From Roseateles_E cavernae (lineage in GTDB: Bacteria > Pseudomonadota > Gammaproteobacteria > Burkholderiales > Burkholderiaceae_C), in the NCBI RefSeq assembly GCF_040187885.1, contig NZ_JBDPLH010000006.1:186001-250000 (forward strand): 64,000 nt of DNA, given 5' to 3'. The position numbers and the translations under genes are program-made. The notes below the pieces were generated by a model that worked only from the letters and a program-made list of their open reading frames with translations, searched no databases and was not told the origin of the DNA. How positions within the stretch are numbered: position 1 is the stretch's first letter; each line of letters opens with the position of its first letter. Below, in pieces: positions 55,109-63,279 of the stretch.

Positions 55109-56074
55109 TCAGGCTTTGCGCAGACGCGGGTCGGCCAGCAGATAGGCCAGGTCGGCCAGCAGATTGACGGTGACGAAGACCGCGGCCACCAGCAGCAGAA
55201 AGGCCGCCATCACCGGCACATCGACCGCCTGCACCGAGGAGATGAAGAGCAGGCCCACGCCGGGCCACTGGAACACCGTCTCGGTGACCACGGCAAAGGC
55301 GATCAGCGAGCCGAGCTGCAGCGCGGTGATCGTGATCACCGGGATCAGGGTATTGCGCAGCGCATGGCCCAGCAGCAGGCGGCGCTCGCTGAGGCCGCGG
55401 GCGCGGCCGAAGCGGATGTAGTCGCTGCCCAGCACCTGCAGCATCTCGGCCCGCACCAGACGCATGATCAGGGTCAGCTTGTAGAGGCCCAGGGTCAGCG
55501 CCGGCATCGTGATCGCGGCCCAGCCGGCGCCGCTGAGCAGGCCGCTGCGCCAACCGCCCAGATCGACCGTGGGGCCACGCCCGAAGGCCGGCAGCCAGTG
55601 CAGCTGCACCGTGAACAGCCAGATCAGGCCGATGCCGATCAGAAAGGTCGGCAGCGACACGCCCAGCAGCGACAGGGTCATGATGAGCCGGCTCAGCCGG
55701 CCCTCGCGCCGCACGGCGGTATAGATGCCCAGCAGGATGCCGCCGGCCAGCGCGATGCTGCCGGCCACCAGGGCCAGCTCCAGCGTGGCCGGCAGGCGGT
55801 CCAGGATCAGCTCCAGCACCGGGCGCGAGAGCCGGTAGGAGATGCCGAACTCGCCCTGCAGCACCCGCCCCAGATAGGCCAGGTACTGGGCCGGCACCGG
55901 CTGCTCGAAGCCCAGCTTGGCCAGCAGCGCCGCCCGGTCCGCCTGGCTGGCATCCTCGCCCAGCAGGCTGACGGTGGGGTCGCCGATGTAGCGGAACATC
56001 AGAAAGGACAGCAGCGACACCGCCAGCAGCACCAGCAGGGATTGCGCCAGCCGGCGCAGCAGGAAGTTCAGCAT
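55109..56074 (-). CDS. Peptide ABC transporter permease (DppB-like)
   Basis: A 321-residue permease. It opens MLNFLLRRLAQSLLVLLAVS and has QLGLDQPVPAQY-type loop residues (GFEQPVPAQYLAYLGRVLQG), VGVSLPTFLIGI-like LLGVSLPTFLIGIGLIWLF and the EAA loop ARGLSERRLLLGHALRNTLI. It follows the peptide-binding protein by seven bases. Confidence 0.94.
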   Translation of the reverse strand: MLNFLLRRLAQSLLVLLAVSLLSFLMFRYIGDPTVSLLGEDASQADRAALLAKLGFEQPVPAQYLAYLGRVLQGEFGISYRLSRPVLELILDRLPATLELALVAGSIALAGGILLGIYTAVRREGRLSRLIMTLSLLGVSLPTFLIGIGLIWLFTVQLHWLPAFGRGPTVDLGGWRSGLLSGAGWAAITMPALTLGLYKLTLIMRLVRAEMLQVLGSDYIRFGRARGLSERRLLLGHALRNTLIPVITITALQLGSLIAFAVVTETVFQWPGVGLLFISSVQAVDVPVMAAFLLLVAAVFVTVNLLADLAYLLADPRLRKA

Positions 56075-56081
56075 CGGCGGC

Positions 56082-57659
56082 TCACTTCAAGACCTTGTAG
56101 AACTTGAAGAACGGCGCGCTGGTCGGGTTGACCGGGATGTCGAAGCGGCGGGTCGTGGCATAGGTCAGGATCTGGTTGTGCAGCGGCAGGTAGATCTGCT
56201 CCTTCTGCAGCGTGCTCCAGATCTCGGCGATGCTGGCGTCGCGCTTGCGCACATCGCCCTCGGTGGACAGCGCGGCGATCTTCTGGTCCAGCGCGGGGTT
56301 GGCATAGCGGGTGGCATTGGCCGAGCCGCGGCTGGCGCTGCGCGAGTGGAACAGGTAGTCGAAGATATAGGCCGAGTCCAGCGTCGGCACGCCCCAGCCA
56401 TAGAGGTAGAAGTCGGTGTCCTGGCTGTTCAGCGCAGCGGTCTGGATGGCCAGCGGCCGCGCCACCACCGTGACCTTGACGCCGATCTTGCCGAGAAAGC
56501 CGGCCACCGCGGTGCAGATCGCCTCGTCGTTCAGATAGCGGTCATTGGTGCAATGCAGGGTCAGGCCGAACCCGTCCGGGTAGCCGGCCGCGGCCAGCAG
56601 CGCACGGGCCTGCTCGACCGAGGGCTTGGGCAGGCTGTCGAAGCGCTTGTCATAGCCATGGACAAAGGGCGGCGCGACGATGCCGGTGGGCACCGACAGG
56701 CCGCGCATCACGACCCGCTTCAGCGCCTCACGGTCGATGGCCAGATGGAAGGCCTCGCGCACGCGCCGGTCGGCCAGCGGATTCCTGCCCTTGACGTCGG
56801 CGTACTTGAGCTCGCCCTCGCCGACATTGAAGCCCAGGAAGATGACCCGGTTCTCCGGCGCCTGGGTGACGCGCAGCCGCGCGTCCTCGCTGAGCCGGGC
56901 GATGTCCGAGATCGGCACGTCCTGCACGAAGTCGACCTCGCCCGACAGCAGGGCCACGACCCGGGTGGCCGGCGCCTTGATCGGCAGATAGACCAGCTCG
57001 CTGATCTCCAGCGGGAAGCTGCCCTTGCCCCAGTAGCGGTCGAACTGCTTGAGCACGGTGCGGCTGTCGGGCTCGCGCGAGACCAGCTGGTAGGGCCCGG
57101 TGCCGTTGGTGTGGCGCGTGGCGTGGCTGTCCTCGCCATCGGCCGGGTTGCGCGGGGTCTCGACGCGGTTGGCCCGCGCCCAGCTGGCGCTGACGATCAG
57201 GATATTGCTCAGATTGGCCGGCAGGATGGGATTCGGCCCGGTGGTCTTGATATGCACCGTGTGGGCATCGACCTTGATCACATCGGCGATCGAGACCAGC
57301 AAGGCCTTCATGTCCGAGCTGGGCGCCTTGGCCCGCTTGATCGAGAACACCACATCGTCGGCGCTCAAGGCCGTGCCGTCGTGGAAACGCACGCCCTGGC
57401 GCAGCTTGAACTCCCAGACGTTGGGGTCGGCGGTCAGCTTCCAGCTGGTGGCCAGGGTCGGCAGCTGCGAACCGTCCGGCCCGCGTATCAGCAGCGGCTC
57501 ATAGATCTGCTGCAGCAGATTCAGGTTGGGTCCGTTGTTGACGGCGTGCGGGTCCAGCGTCGAGGCGTCGGTGGAGCGGGCCCAGCGCAGCGTCGTGGCC
57601 TGGCTGAGCAGAGGCAGCAGGGCCGCCAGCAGGGTCGCGGTGACAAGCAATCGTTTCAT
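56082..57659 (-). CDS. Peptide-binding (family 5) ABC substrate-binding protein
   Basis: A 525-residue periplasmic binding protein with signal peptide (LLVTATLLAALLPLLSQATT). Family-5 marks are LDPHAVNNGPNLNLLQQIYE, PTLATSWKLTADPNVWEFKL, GVRFHDGTALSADDVVFSIK and a C-terminal TYATTRRFDIPVNPT. Likely ligands are di- or oligopeptides or glutathione-like compounds. It is the first gene of the peptide ABC set, and the whole array from here to 38359 is on one strand. ATG 57659 is preferred to the 13-codon-longer start because the shorter protein begins with a normal signal peptide. Confidence 0.92.
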   Translation of the reverse strand: MKRLLVTATLLAALLPLLSQATTLRWARSTDASTLDPHAVNNGPNLNLLQQIYEPLLIRGPDGSQLPTLATSWKLTADPNVWEFKLRQGVRFHDGTALSADDVVFSIKRAKAPSSDMKALLVSIADVIKVDAHTVHIKTTGPNPILPANLSNILIVSASWARANRVETPRNPADGEDSHATRHTNGTGPYQLVSREPDSRTVLKQFDRYWGKGSFPLEISELVYLPIKAPATRVVALLSGEVDFVQDVPISDIARLSEDARLRVTQAPENRVIFLGFNVGEGELKYADVKGRNPLADRRVREAFHLAIDREALKRVVMRGLSVPTGIVAPPFVHGYDKRFDSLPKPSVEQARALLAAAGYPDGFGLTLHCTNDRYLNDEAICTAVAGFLGKIGVKVTVVARPLAIQTAALNSQDTDFYLYGWGVPTLDSAYIFDYLFHSRSASRGSANATRYANPALDQKIAALSTEGDVRKRDASIAEIWSTLQKEQIYLPLHNQILTYATTRRFDIPVNPTSAPFFKFYKVLK

Positions 57660-57762
57660 CGTGGTGCTCGGGCTGACAGGAAGCGGCGATGCTTTCATGC
57701 GCAGCGAGAAGCCGGAACGCAGATGTCGGCATATGGATAGACGAATCCCGACGCAACCGGCT

Positions 57763-58539
57763 TCAGGGTGGCAGTGCGCTGAGGAAGTCCCGCAGCTCGG
57801 CGCGAAAGCGCTGCGGCTGCTGCAGAGGCAGCCAGTGCGCGGCGTCGGGCAGGACGCGAAAGCGCGCGCCGGCCAGGGCCTCGGCCAGCAGCGCCACCCG
57901 CTCGGGCGGGCTGGCCAGATCCTCGGCGCCGGCGATCACCAGGGCCGGCACCCGCAAGCCGCGCAGGCCGGCCAGCGTGTCGACATCGCGCACCGCGGCC
58001 CCGCAGGCCGCGAAGCTCTCGACCTCCATGGCCGCGATCCACTGCCCGAGCCGGTTCGGCGGGCCGGCGTGGTGGGCGCGAAAGCCCGGCGTGAACCAGC
58101 GCTGCAGCAGCGGCTGCACCAGCGCGCCCATGCCCGCCTCGCGCGCCAGCGCGATGCGCTCGTCCCAGGCCCGGCGCACCGGGGCCTCGTTGTGGCCAAG
58201 CGTCGCGATCAGGGTCAGCGAGGCGACCCGGCCGGGATGACTGATCGCATGCTGCTGCGCGATCATGCCGCCCATCGAGATGCCGACGAGATGGGCCCGC
58301 TCGACCGCGTGCGCGCGCAGCAGCGCCTCCAGCTCGTCGGCCAGGGCCGGCAGGCTGCAGCCGGCCTCGGCCGGCCGGTTGCGGCCATGGCCGCGCACGT
58401 CGTAGCGCAGCACCCGCCAGCCCTGCCGTCGCAGCCAGTCGGCATGCACATCCCAGGCCGCCGCCCGTGTCGCCAGCGAATGGATCAGCACGATGCAAGG
58501 CCGGGTGCCGGCCCCCTGATGAGACAGCGGCGCCGGCAT
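57763..58539 (-). CDS. Alpha/beta hydrolase (enol-lactonase/thioesterase-like)
   Basis: A 258-residue alpha/beta hydrolase with nucleophile elbow GISMGGMIAQQ, oxyanion region VLIHSLATRAAAW, the acid in LVIAGAEDLASPPE and the catalytic His in VLPDAAHWLPLQQ. Its ATG overlaps the carrier-protein stop by one base (TGATG), which ties it to the acyl-transfer cassette. In that setting it could unload or proof-read misacylated carrier protein, or cleave the product ester. It looks like 3-oxoadipate enol-lactonase, but the context argues otherwise. Confidence 0.85.
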   Translation of the reverse strand: MPAPLSHQGAGTRPCIVLIHSLATRAAAWDVHADWLRRQGWRVLRYDVRGHGRNRPAEAGCSLPALADELEALLRAHAVERAHLVGISMGGMIAQQHAISHPGRVASLTLIATLGHNEAPVRRAWDERIALAREAGMGALVQPLLQRWFTPGFRAHHAGPPNRLGQWIAAMEVESFAACGAAVRDVDTLAGLRGLRVPALVIAGAEDLASPPERVALLAEALAGARFRVLPDAAHWLPLQQPQRFRAELRDFLSALPP

Positions 58540-58796
58540 CAGGCCGGCGCGTAGGCGTCGAGCTTGGCGAGAAAGCCGCGCAGCAGGGCCAGCGAATCCA
58601 GATGGCGCAGATGGATGTCCTTGGGCTTGATGCGCAGCTGGCCCTGCTGCTCCAGCGCCGCCACCAGCTCCAGCATCGCGAACGAATCGAGCAGGCCGCT
58701 GCTGATCAGCGGCGTGTCGGGCTCGAGCCGCTCGGCCGGCAGCGCCGCCAGGCCGGCGACCAGGGCGACCAGGGTCGCGTCGTCAATTCTTGCCAT
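58539..58796 (-). CDS. Acyl/aminoacyl carrier protein (DltC-like)
   Basis: An 85-residue four-helix carrier domain. The phosphopantetheine attachment Ser is in SSGLLDSFAMLELVAALEQQ, the normal DSx motif. The C-terminal helix is short (LLRGFLAKLDAYAP). It is encoded between an adenylating ligase, from which it is separated by 13 bases, and the alpha/beta hydrolase. It would hold the activated residue as a thioester and pass it to the membrane acyltransferase. Confidence 0.88.
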   Translation of the reverse strand: MARIDDATLVALVAGLAALPAERLEPDTPLISSGLLDSFAMLELVAALEQQGQLRIKPKDIHLRHLDSLALLRGFLAKLDAYAPA

Positions 58797-58809
58797 GGCA
58801 ATCTCTCTC

Positions 58810-60414
58810 CTAGTGTTGCGTGGTGTGAGCCTGGCGCGATGGCGCCAGATGCTGGTAGCGCTGGATCAGCTGCGGCACGTCGATCTTGCCGTTGCCGGTC
58901 AGCGGCAGCGGTCCGCGCCAGTGGTGGAACACCACCGGCGTCATATAGGGCGCCAGCCGGCCGCGGCAATGCTGGCGCAGCCCGGCCGGGTTGGGCGTCT
59001 CGTCATTGGCCGTGGTCAGCAGCGCGATGATCTTCTGGCCGAGCCGCTCATCGTCCTGGCCGAACACGATGGCCTTCTGCACGCCCGGCGCGGTCGACAG
59101 CACATCCTCGATCTCGGTCGGGCTGATGCGGTAGCCGCTGGACTTGATCATGCGGTCCGAGCGGCCGACATACCAGAGCACGCCGTCCGCGTCGAGGCGC
59201 ACCAGATCGCCGCTGAAACACAGCCGCTCGTCGGGTGCGGTCGCGACCCCGGCCTGCAGCGGCAAGGCACGGAACTTTTCGCGGCTGGCCAGTGGCGCGT
59301 TCAGATAGCCGAGCGCGACGCTGGGCCCGCGATGGACCAGCTCGCCGACCTCGCCGGGCCGGCACAGCCGACCCTCCGGATGCAGCACGAGCAGCTCGGC
59401 GTTCGGCACGGCCCGCCCCAGCGCACCGCGCTTGGCCGCGAATTCGGCGGGCGCCAGATAGCTGGAACGCACCGCCTCGGTCATGCCATACATCAGAAAG
59501 ATCTGCTGATCGGGGAAGCACTGCGGCAGCGCCGCCAGCACGCGCTCGGCGCATTTGCCGCCGGCATTGCTGATGTAGCGCAGCGCCGGAAAGCGCTGCG
59601 GCGCGTCCTCGAGCACCTCGACGATATCGGTCCACAGCGGCGGTATGCCGGCCAGGCCGGTGATGCGGTGGCGCTGCAGCGCCTCCAGCAGATCGGTGGC
59701 CAGAAAGTTCTTGTGCAGCACGGTCGTGCCGCCGACGGCCAGCATGGTCAGCAGCTGGCCCAGCCCGTAGTTGAAGCAGAACGGCAGCACCGCCAGCACC
59801 CGGTCGCCGGCATGGTTGCCCAGGTACTGCACGGTGGACTGGATGGAGCTGACGATATTGCGGTTGCTCAGCAGCACGCCCTTGGGTTTGCCGCTGGAGC
59901 CCGAGGTGAAGATGATGGTGCAGAGATCGCCATCGAGGCCCGGCCGCTCCGGCAGCTCTGCCCGGCGCCCCGCCTCCAGCAGCGCTGCCCAGCCCAGCGT
60001 TCCCGGCCCCGGCTCGCCGGTGGTGACCAGCCAGCGCAGCGAGGCCGGTCGAGGCAGCCCGGCCAACTGCTGCGCCCGCTCGGCATCGACCAGCAGCAGG
60101 TCCGCCCCCAGCTCGATCACCGCGTCGAGCAACTGGGCCGGGGTCCACTGCCGGCTGATATTGGCGTAGGCCGCACGCAGCCGCGAGGCCGCCAGCATCG
60201 CGACCACCTCCTCGACGCCCTTGCTCATGCTGATCGCCAGCCGCGCACCGGGGCCCAGCCCCTGCCCGGCCAGCCCGGCGGCGCAGGCCTCGACCCGGTC
60301 GAGCAGCGCGCGGTAGCTGTAATGCTGCTCGGCATCGATCAGCGCGATCTGCTCGGGATCGCGCTGCGCGGCGCGGCGCAGCAGCTCGTAAATGCTGATG
60401 GGTTCGGACATCAT
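58810..60414 (-). CDS. AMP-forming adenylating ligase (DltA-like)
   Basis: A 534-residue member of the adenylate-forming superfamily. The P-loop is TIIFTSGSSGKPKGVLLSNR; further motifs are MYGMTEAVRSSYLAP (A5), GELVHRGPSVALGYLN, CFSGDLVRLDADGVLWYVGR (A7/A8) and the catalytic Lys in LTGNGKIDVPQLIQRY (A10). It activates a carboxylic or amino acid as AMP ester and loads the neighbouring carrier protein. It resembles DltA in context, but MYGMTEA is more like acyl-ligases, so the substrate is unsettled. ATG 60414 overlaps the MBOAT stop by one base. Confidence 0.88.
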   Translation of the reverse strand: MMSEPISIYELLRRAAQRDPEQIALIDAEQHYSYRALLDRVEACAAGLAGQGLGPGARLAISMSKGVEEVVAMLAASRLRAAYANISRQWTPAQLLDAVIELGADLLLVDAERAQQLAGLPRPASLRWLVTTGEPGPGTLGWAALLEAGRRAELPERPGLDGDLCTIIFTSGSSGKPKGVLLSNRNIVSSIQSTVQYLGNHAGDRVLAVLPFCFNYGLGQLLTMLAVGGTTVLHKNFLATDLLEALQRHRITGLAGIPPLWTDIVEVLEDAPQRFPALRYISNAGGKCAERVLAALPQCFPDQQIFLMYGMTEAVRSSYLAPAEFAAKRGALGRAVPNAELLVLHPEGRLCRPGEVGELVHRGPSVALGYLNAPLASREKFRALPLQAGVATAPDERLCFSGDLVRLDADGVLWYVGRSDRMIKSSGYRISPTEIEDVLSTAPGVQKAIVFGQDDERLGQKIIALLTTANDETPNPAGLRQHCRGRLAPYMTPVVFHHWRGPLPLTGNGKIDVPQLIQRYQHLAPSRQAHTTQH

Positions 60415-61649
60415 CAATCTCCATGAGTGACAGCCTCGCCCGCCGTGCCGGCGGGGAAGCTGGGCACGACAGCGCGCGCCAGGATGCGGAAGCTGTCGCC
60501 CAGGCTGCCGACCTGGTGCACGGTCGTGAAGGCGCCGGCGGCCATCACCCACAACAGGGTCAGGGGCAGCGCCAGATGGCGGCTGAAACCCTGGCTGAAC
60601 CAGGTCCATTGGCGGCGCCGCTTCTCGGCCGCCCAGAGGCGGTGGAGGCTGATGCCCAGCGCATGGTGCAGGCCCCAGAACAGCCAGTGCCAGGAGCCGG
60701 CGTGCCAGATGCCCATGATGCTGAAGGTCGCGAACACGGCCAGATAGGGCTGGCGGCTGTGGGCGATGACCGGCATATAGACATAGCTCTGGCACCAGTT
60801 CGCCAGGCTCATATGCCAGCGCTTCCAGTACTCCGAGACATTGCGCGCCAGCACCGGGAAGTTGAAGTTCTCCAGCACGCGGATGCCGAACAGCCGGGCC
60901 GAGCCGATCGCCATATCGGAGTAGCCGCTGAAGTCCATATAGAGGATCAGGAAGGAGACGGCCAGAAACCACCAGACCTCCAGCGTCGACGCACCGGCCA
61001 GCCTGTCGATCAGCTCGCGCGCCGAGGCATGGGGGCCGAACAGGCGCGGCAGCAGCTGGTCCGCCACGACGAACTTCTTGATCAGTCCGTTGATGATGCG
61101 GTTCAGCCCGATGCGCAGGTCTTCCTTGTCGAAGCGCGGCGCCGCGCCGTCGGCATAGGACTTGAAGGCATCGAAACGATGGATGGGCCCGGCGGTCCAG
61201 ATCGGGAAGAAGAAGGCATAGGCCAGGAAGTCCAGCGGCCGGTAGGCCGGCAGGCTGCCGCGCTGCACCTCGACCAGGTAGTGGATCAGCCGGAAGGTGA
61301 TGAAGCTGATGCCCAGCGGCGCGACCACGTCGCGGAACTCGCCGTCCAGCCCCAGACCCGGCGCCAGCTCGGGCAGGTATTTGTACCAGGCCAGATAGGC
61401 CAGCAGACCGACGATGGCGGCCAGCGCCAGCGCCGAACTCGATTCGCCATCGCGCTCGCGCAGCCGCCAGCCGATCGCCAGAAAGGCCAGCACCCAGACG
61501 CCCAGGCCGGTGACGCCGAGCGGATCAAGGCTGTAGAGATAGGCCAGCGAGACCAGCAGCAGCAGCAGCGGTCGGGCCCGCATCGGCAGCTGCCAGTAGA
61601 CCAGCACGCTGGCGGCCAGGCTGGCCCAGTAGGTCCAGGATTGAAACAT
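60414..61649 (-). CDS. MBOAT-family O-acyltransferase (DltB/AlgI-like)
   Basis: A 411-residue polytopic membrane enzyme. Family marks are EYWKRWHMSLANWCQSYVYM and the catalytic-His segment MGIWHAGSWHWLFWGLHHAL. The DltB/AlgI class moves an acyl or aminoacyl group across the membrane onto an extracytoplasmic polymer. FLIHYLVEVQRGSLPA-type (IHYLVEVQRGSLPAYRP) and FFFPIWTAGPIHRF also match. ATG 61649 is used. It lies 19 bases after the DltX-like gene. Confidence 0.93.
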   Translation of the reverse strand: MFQSWTYWASLAASVLVYWQLPMRARPLLLLLVSLAYLYSLDPLGVTGLGVWVLAFLAIGWRLRERDGESSSALALAAIVGLLAYLAWYKYLPELAPGLGLDGEFRDVVAPLGISFITFRLIHYLVEVQRGSLPAYRPLDFLAYAFFFPIWTAGPIHRFDAFKSYADGAAPRFDKEDLRIGLNRIINGLIKKFVVADQLLPRLFGPHASARELIDRLAGASTLEVWWFLAVSFLILYMDFSGYSDMAIGSARLFGIRVLENFNFPVLARNVSEYWKRWHMSLANWCQSYVYMPVIAHSRQPYLAVFATFSIMGIWHAGSWHWLFWGLHHALGISLHRLWAAEKRRRQWTWFSQGFSRHLALPLTLLWVMAAGAFTTVHQVGSLGDSFRILARAVVPSFPAGTAGEAVTHGD

Positions 61650-61668
61650 CGCTCGCTCCGTCCCTTGC

Positions 61669-61803
61669 TCAAAAGCCTTGGTAGCGGAACACCCGCGCAC
61701 CCGAGGCCACCGCGAGCATCGCCAGCAGGGCCGAGTACAGCAGGAAGCCGAACACCAGGCCGGTGACGCCGGTCTTCAACAGGGTCTTGAACTTCTCGCG
61801 CAT
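61669..61803 (-). CDS. DltX-like membrane microprotein, 44 residues
   Basis: A very small protein with one hydrophobic segment (about residues 13-35, GVTGLVFGFLLYSALLAMLA) and the C-terminus VFRYQGF. It has a strong ribosome-binding site (GAGGAGAGGG) before ATG 61803. It lies immediately upstream of the MBOAT gene, as dltX does in Gram-positive dlt operons. DltX proteins end in a conserved F-x-Y-x-x-F, whose Tyr carries the D-alanyl intermediate; here F-R-Y-Q-G-F fits. It is easily missed by annotation because of its length. Confidence 0.8.
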   Translation of the reverse strand: MREKFKTLLKTGVTGLVFGFLLYSALLAMLAVASGARVFRYQGF

Positions 61804-61816
61804 CGGGTCCCTCTCC

Positions 61817-62893
61817 TCAAGGTGTGGGCCGGCGCGGCAGCTGCTGCGCAACGGCATTGAACAAGTGATCGCTGAGTTCCTGCTGGGCCCGCGCGCTGCG
61901 GATATGGCTCCAGTCCTGGAAATCCGCCTCGGCCAGGCCGGGCACATCGTTCAGGTTGATATAGGCCGCGCCATGGCGTCGGGCGAACTCGGCGACGCGG
62001 GCCCGGTGGCCGGCGTAGAACTCCGGCCCGAGGATCTCGCGCCGCGCGCGTGGGTTCAGCGGAATATCCAGCAGCAGCACCTTGACCGAGGGGTAGCGGG
62101 TCAGCCCCGCCAGCAGGCGCTCATAGGAAGCCAGATTGCGCTCGGCATGACGCTCGTACGAAGCCAGGCGCTGCTTCAGCACCCGGGCATCGGCCTGCCA
62201 GGCCGGCTCGGTCTTCGGGGTGCGGTCCAGATAGGGATGGGTGTTCCAGCGCGCCACCGGTCCGCTGACCAGATGCTTCAGCGCATCCCAGTAGCGGGCG
62301 ACGAAGAAGGGGTAGTTGTCGAGCAGATAGTGCCCGTGGCGCGGCAGCGGCGCGTGGCCATTGGCGCGGGCCTCGGCATCGAAGGCCTCGCTCTGGAAGG
62401 CCAGCCGCGGCTTGCGCACCAGCGCGGCCAGCTCGGCCGGATCGGCGGCCAGCCGGCTCGGGCTGACCCCCAGCACCAGCACGCCGTCCAGATGCGGCGC
62501 CAGTTCGGCGGCCAGCGCCGTCATCTCCAGCCCCGACTGGCCGCCGGTCATCAGCGCCATCACCTCGCTGGCCCGGCCCATCTTGTGCGACAGCAGGCGG
62601 CTGGCATCGGCCTGGTTCAGCAGGCCTTCGCGCATCGCCGCAGTGCCTATCAGCACCGCGCCCTCGATGCGGCGCGGCTGCTCGCGCAGCTTCAGCACCT
62701 CGCGGGACGCAAAGGCGTAGTCGTCCAACTCGTCGCGCACCAGATAGCCGGCCCAGGGCCCGGTCAGCAACGCGGGCTTCAGCAGCAGGCCGCTGCCGAC
62801 CAGCAGAGCCAGCACGGTGAGCAGGGCCAGCACCAGGGCCGGCCAGCTCAGCAGCAGCGGTCCCTGAGCGAACTGCGGGTTCGGCTCCTTCAT
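61817..62893 (-). CDS. SGNH-hydrolase-like membrane protein (DltD/AlgX-like), nucleophile Ser apparently missing
   Basis: A 358-residue protein with one N-terminal membrane helix (about residues 15-38) and an extracytoplasmic SGNH-like domain. The C-terminal catalytic pair is present as Asp327 and His330 in FQDWSHIRS. The first block, where GSS or GDS normally supplies the nucleophile, reads VLIGTAAMREGL (Gly83-Thr84-Ala85-Ala86), so the Ser appears to be replaced by Ala. It is the first gene of the cassette, 13 bases before the microprotein, and takes the place of DltD, the extracellular transferase. Confidence 0.78.
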   Translation of the reverse strand: MKEPNPQFAQGPLLLSWPALVLALLTVLALLVGSGLLLKPALLTGPWAGYLVRDELDDYAFASREVLKLREQPRRIEGAVLIGTAAMREGLLNQADASRLLSHKMGRASEVMALMTGGQSGLEMTALAAELAPHLDGVLVLGVSPSRLAADPAELAALVRKPRLAFQSEAFDAEARANGHAPLPRHGHYLLDNYPFFVARYWDALKHLVSGPVARWNTHPYLDRTPKTEPAWQADARVLKQRLASYERHAERNLASYERLLAGLTRYPSVKVLLLDIPLNPRARREILGPEFYAGHRARVAEFARRHGAAYINLNDVPGLAEADFQDWSHIRSARAQQELSDHLFNAVAQQLPRRPTP

Positions 62894-63279
62894 CGAATCA
62901 CACTCCCTCTTGCCCTGCCCGAGATCGGCAGCTGTTGTTGTGCTTGAAGCGCAGCATCCTGGCCAGCGCGAAGCGATCGTGGCAGGCCGAGGCTGCTGTG
63001 CGAACAAAGATCTGCGCAGATCGATATGCACAGGACCGGGTCAGAAAAATCCCGTCCATCAATGTGCGTTTCGCTTCCGAGCGAGGCGAGCCCAGTACGC
63101 GGCCCCTGCCGGGATGCCCCCCCCGTACCGGGAGTCCGTCGATCTGATGCGCCGCCCGCATGTCCAAACTCGGATTTGATCGTTCCCGGCGCCAGCATCG
63201 GGGCCTAAGGTCCGCACCATGCACCGAAGCCCCGCCCGACACCAGGCGGAACCGGCCGGTGAAGGCCAGAGAACACACC
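62894..63279. other. Divergent intergenic region
   Basis: A 386-base gap between the cassette's first gene (minus) and the flavoprotein (plus). GGGAG stands nine bases before ATG 62893. I see no clear sigma70 pair, hairpin with T-tract or further gene; promoters for both directions must lie here. Confidence 0.4.

Noticed and set aside
54210..55553. Apparent N-terminal extension of the two-domain peptide ATPase giving a 1027-residue protein
   Set aside because: The extension is the wrong-frame reading of the DppC-like gene; the ATPase starts at ATG 54209 with a four-base overlap.
60415..60972. Extension of the adenylating ligase into the MBOAT gene
   Set aside because: The residues are out-of-frame MBOAT sequence; the ligase's own N-terminus begins at 60414.
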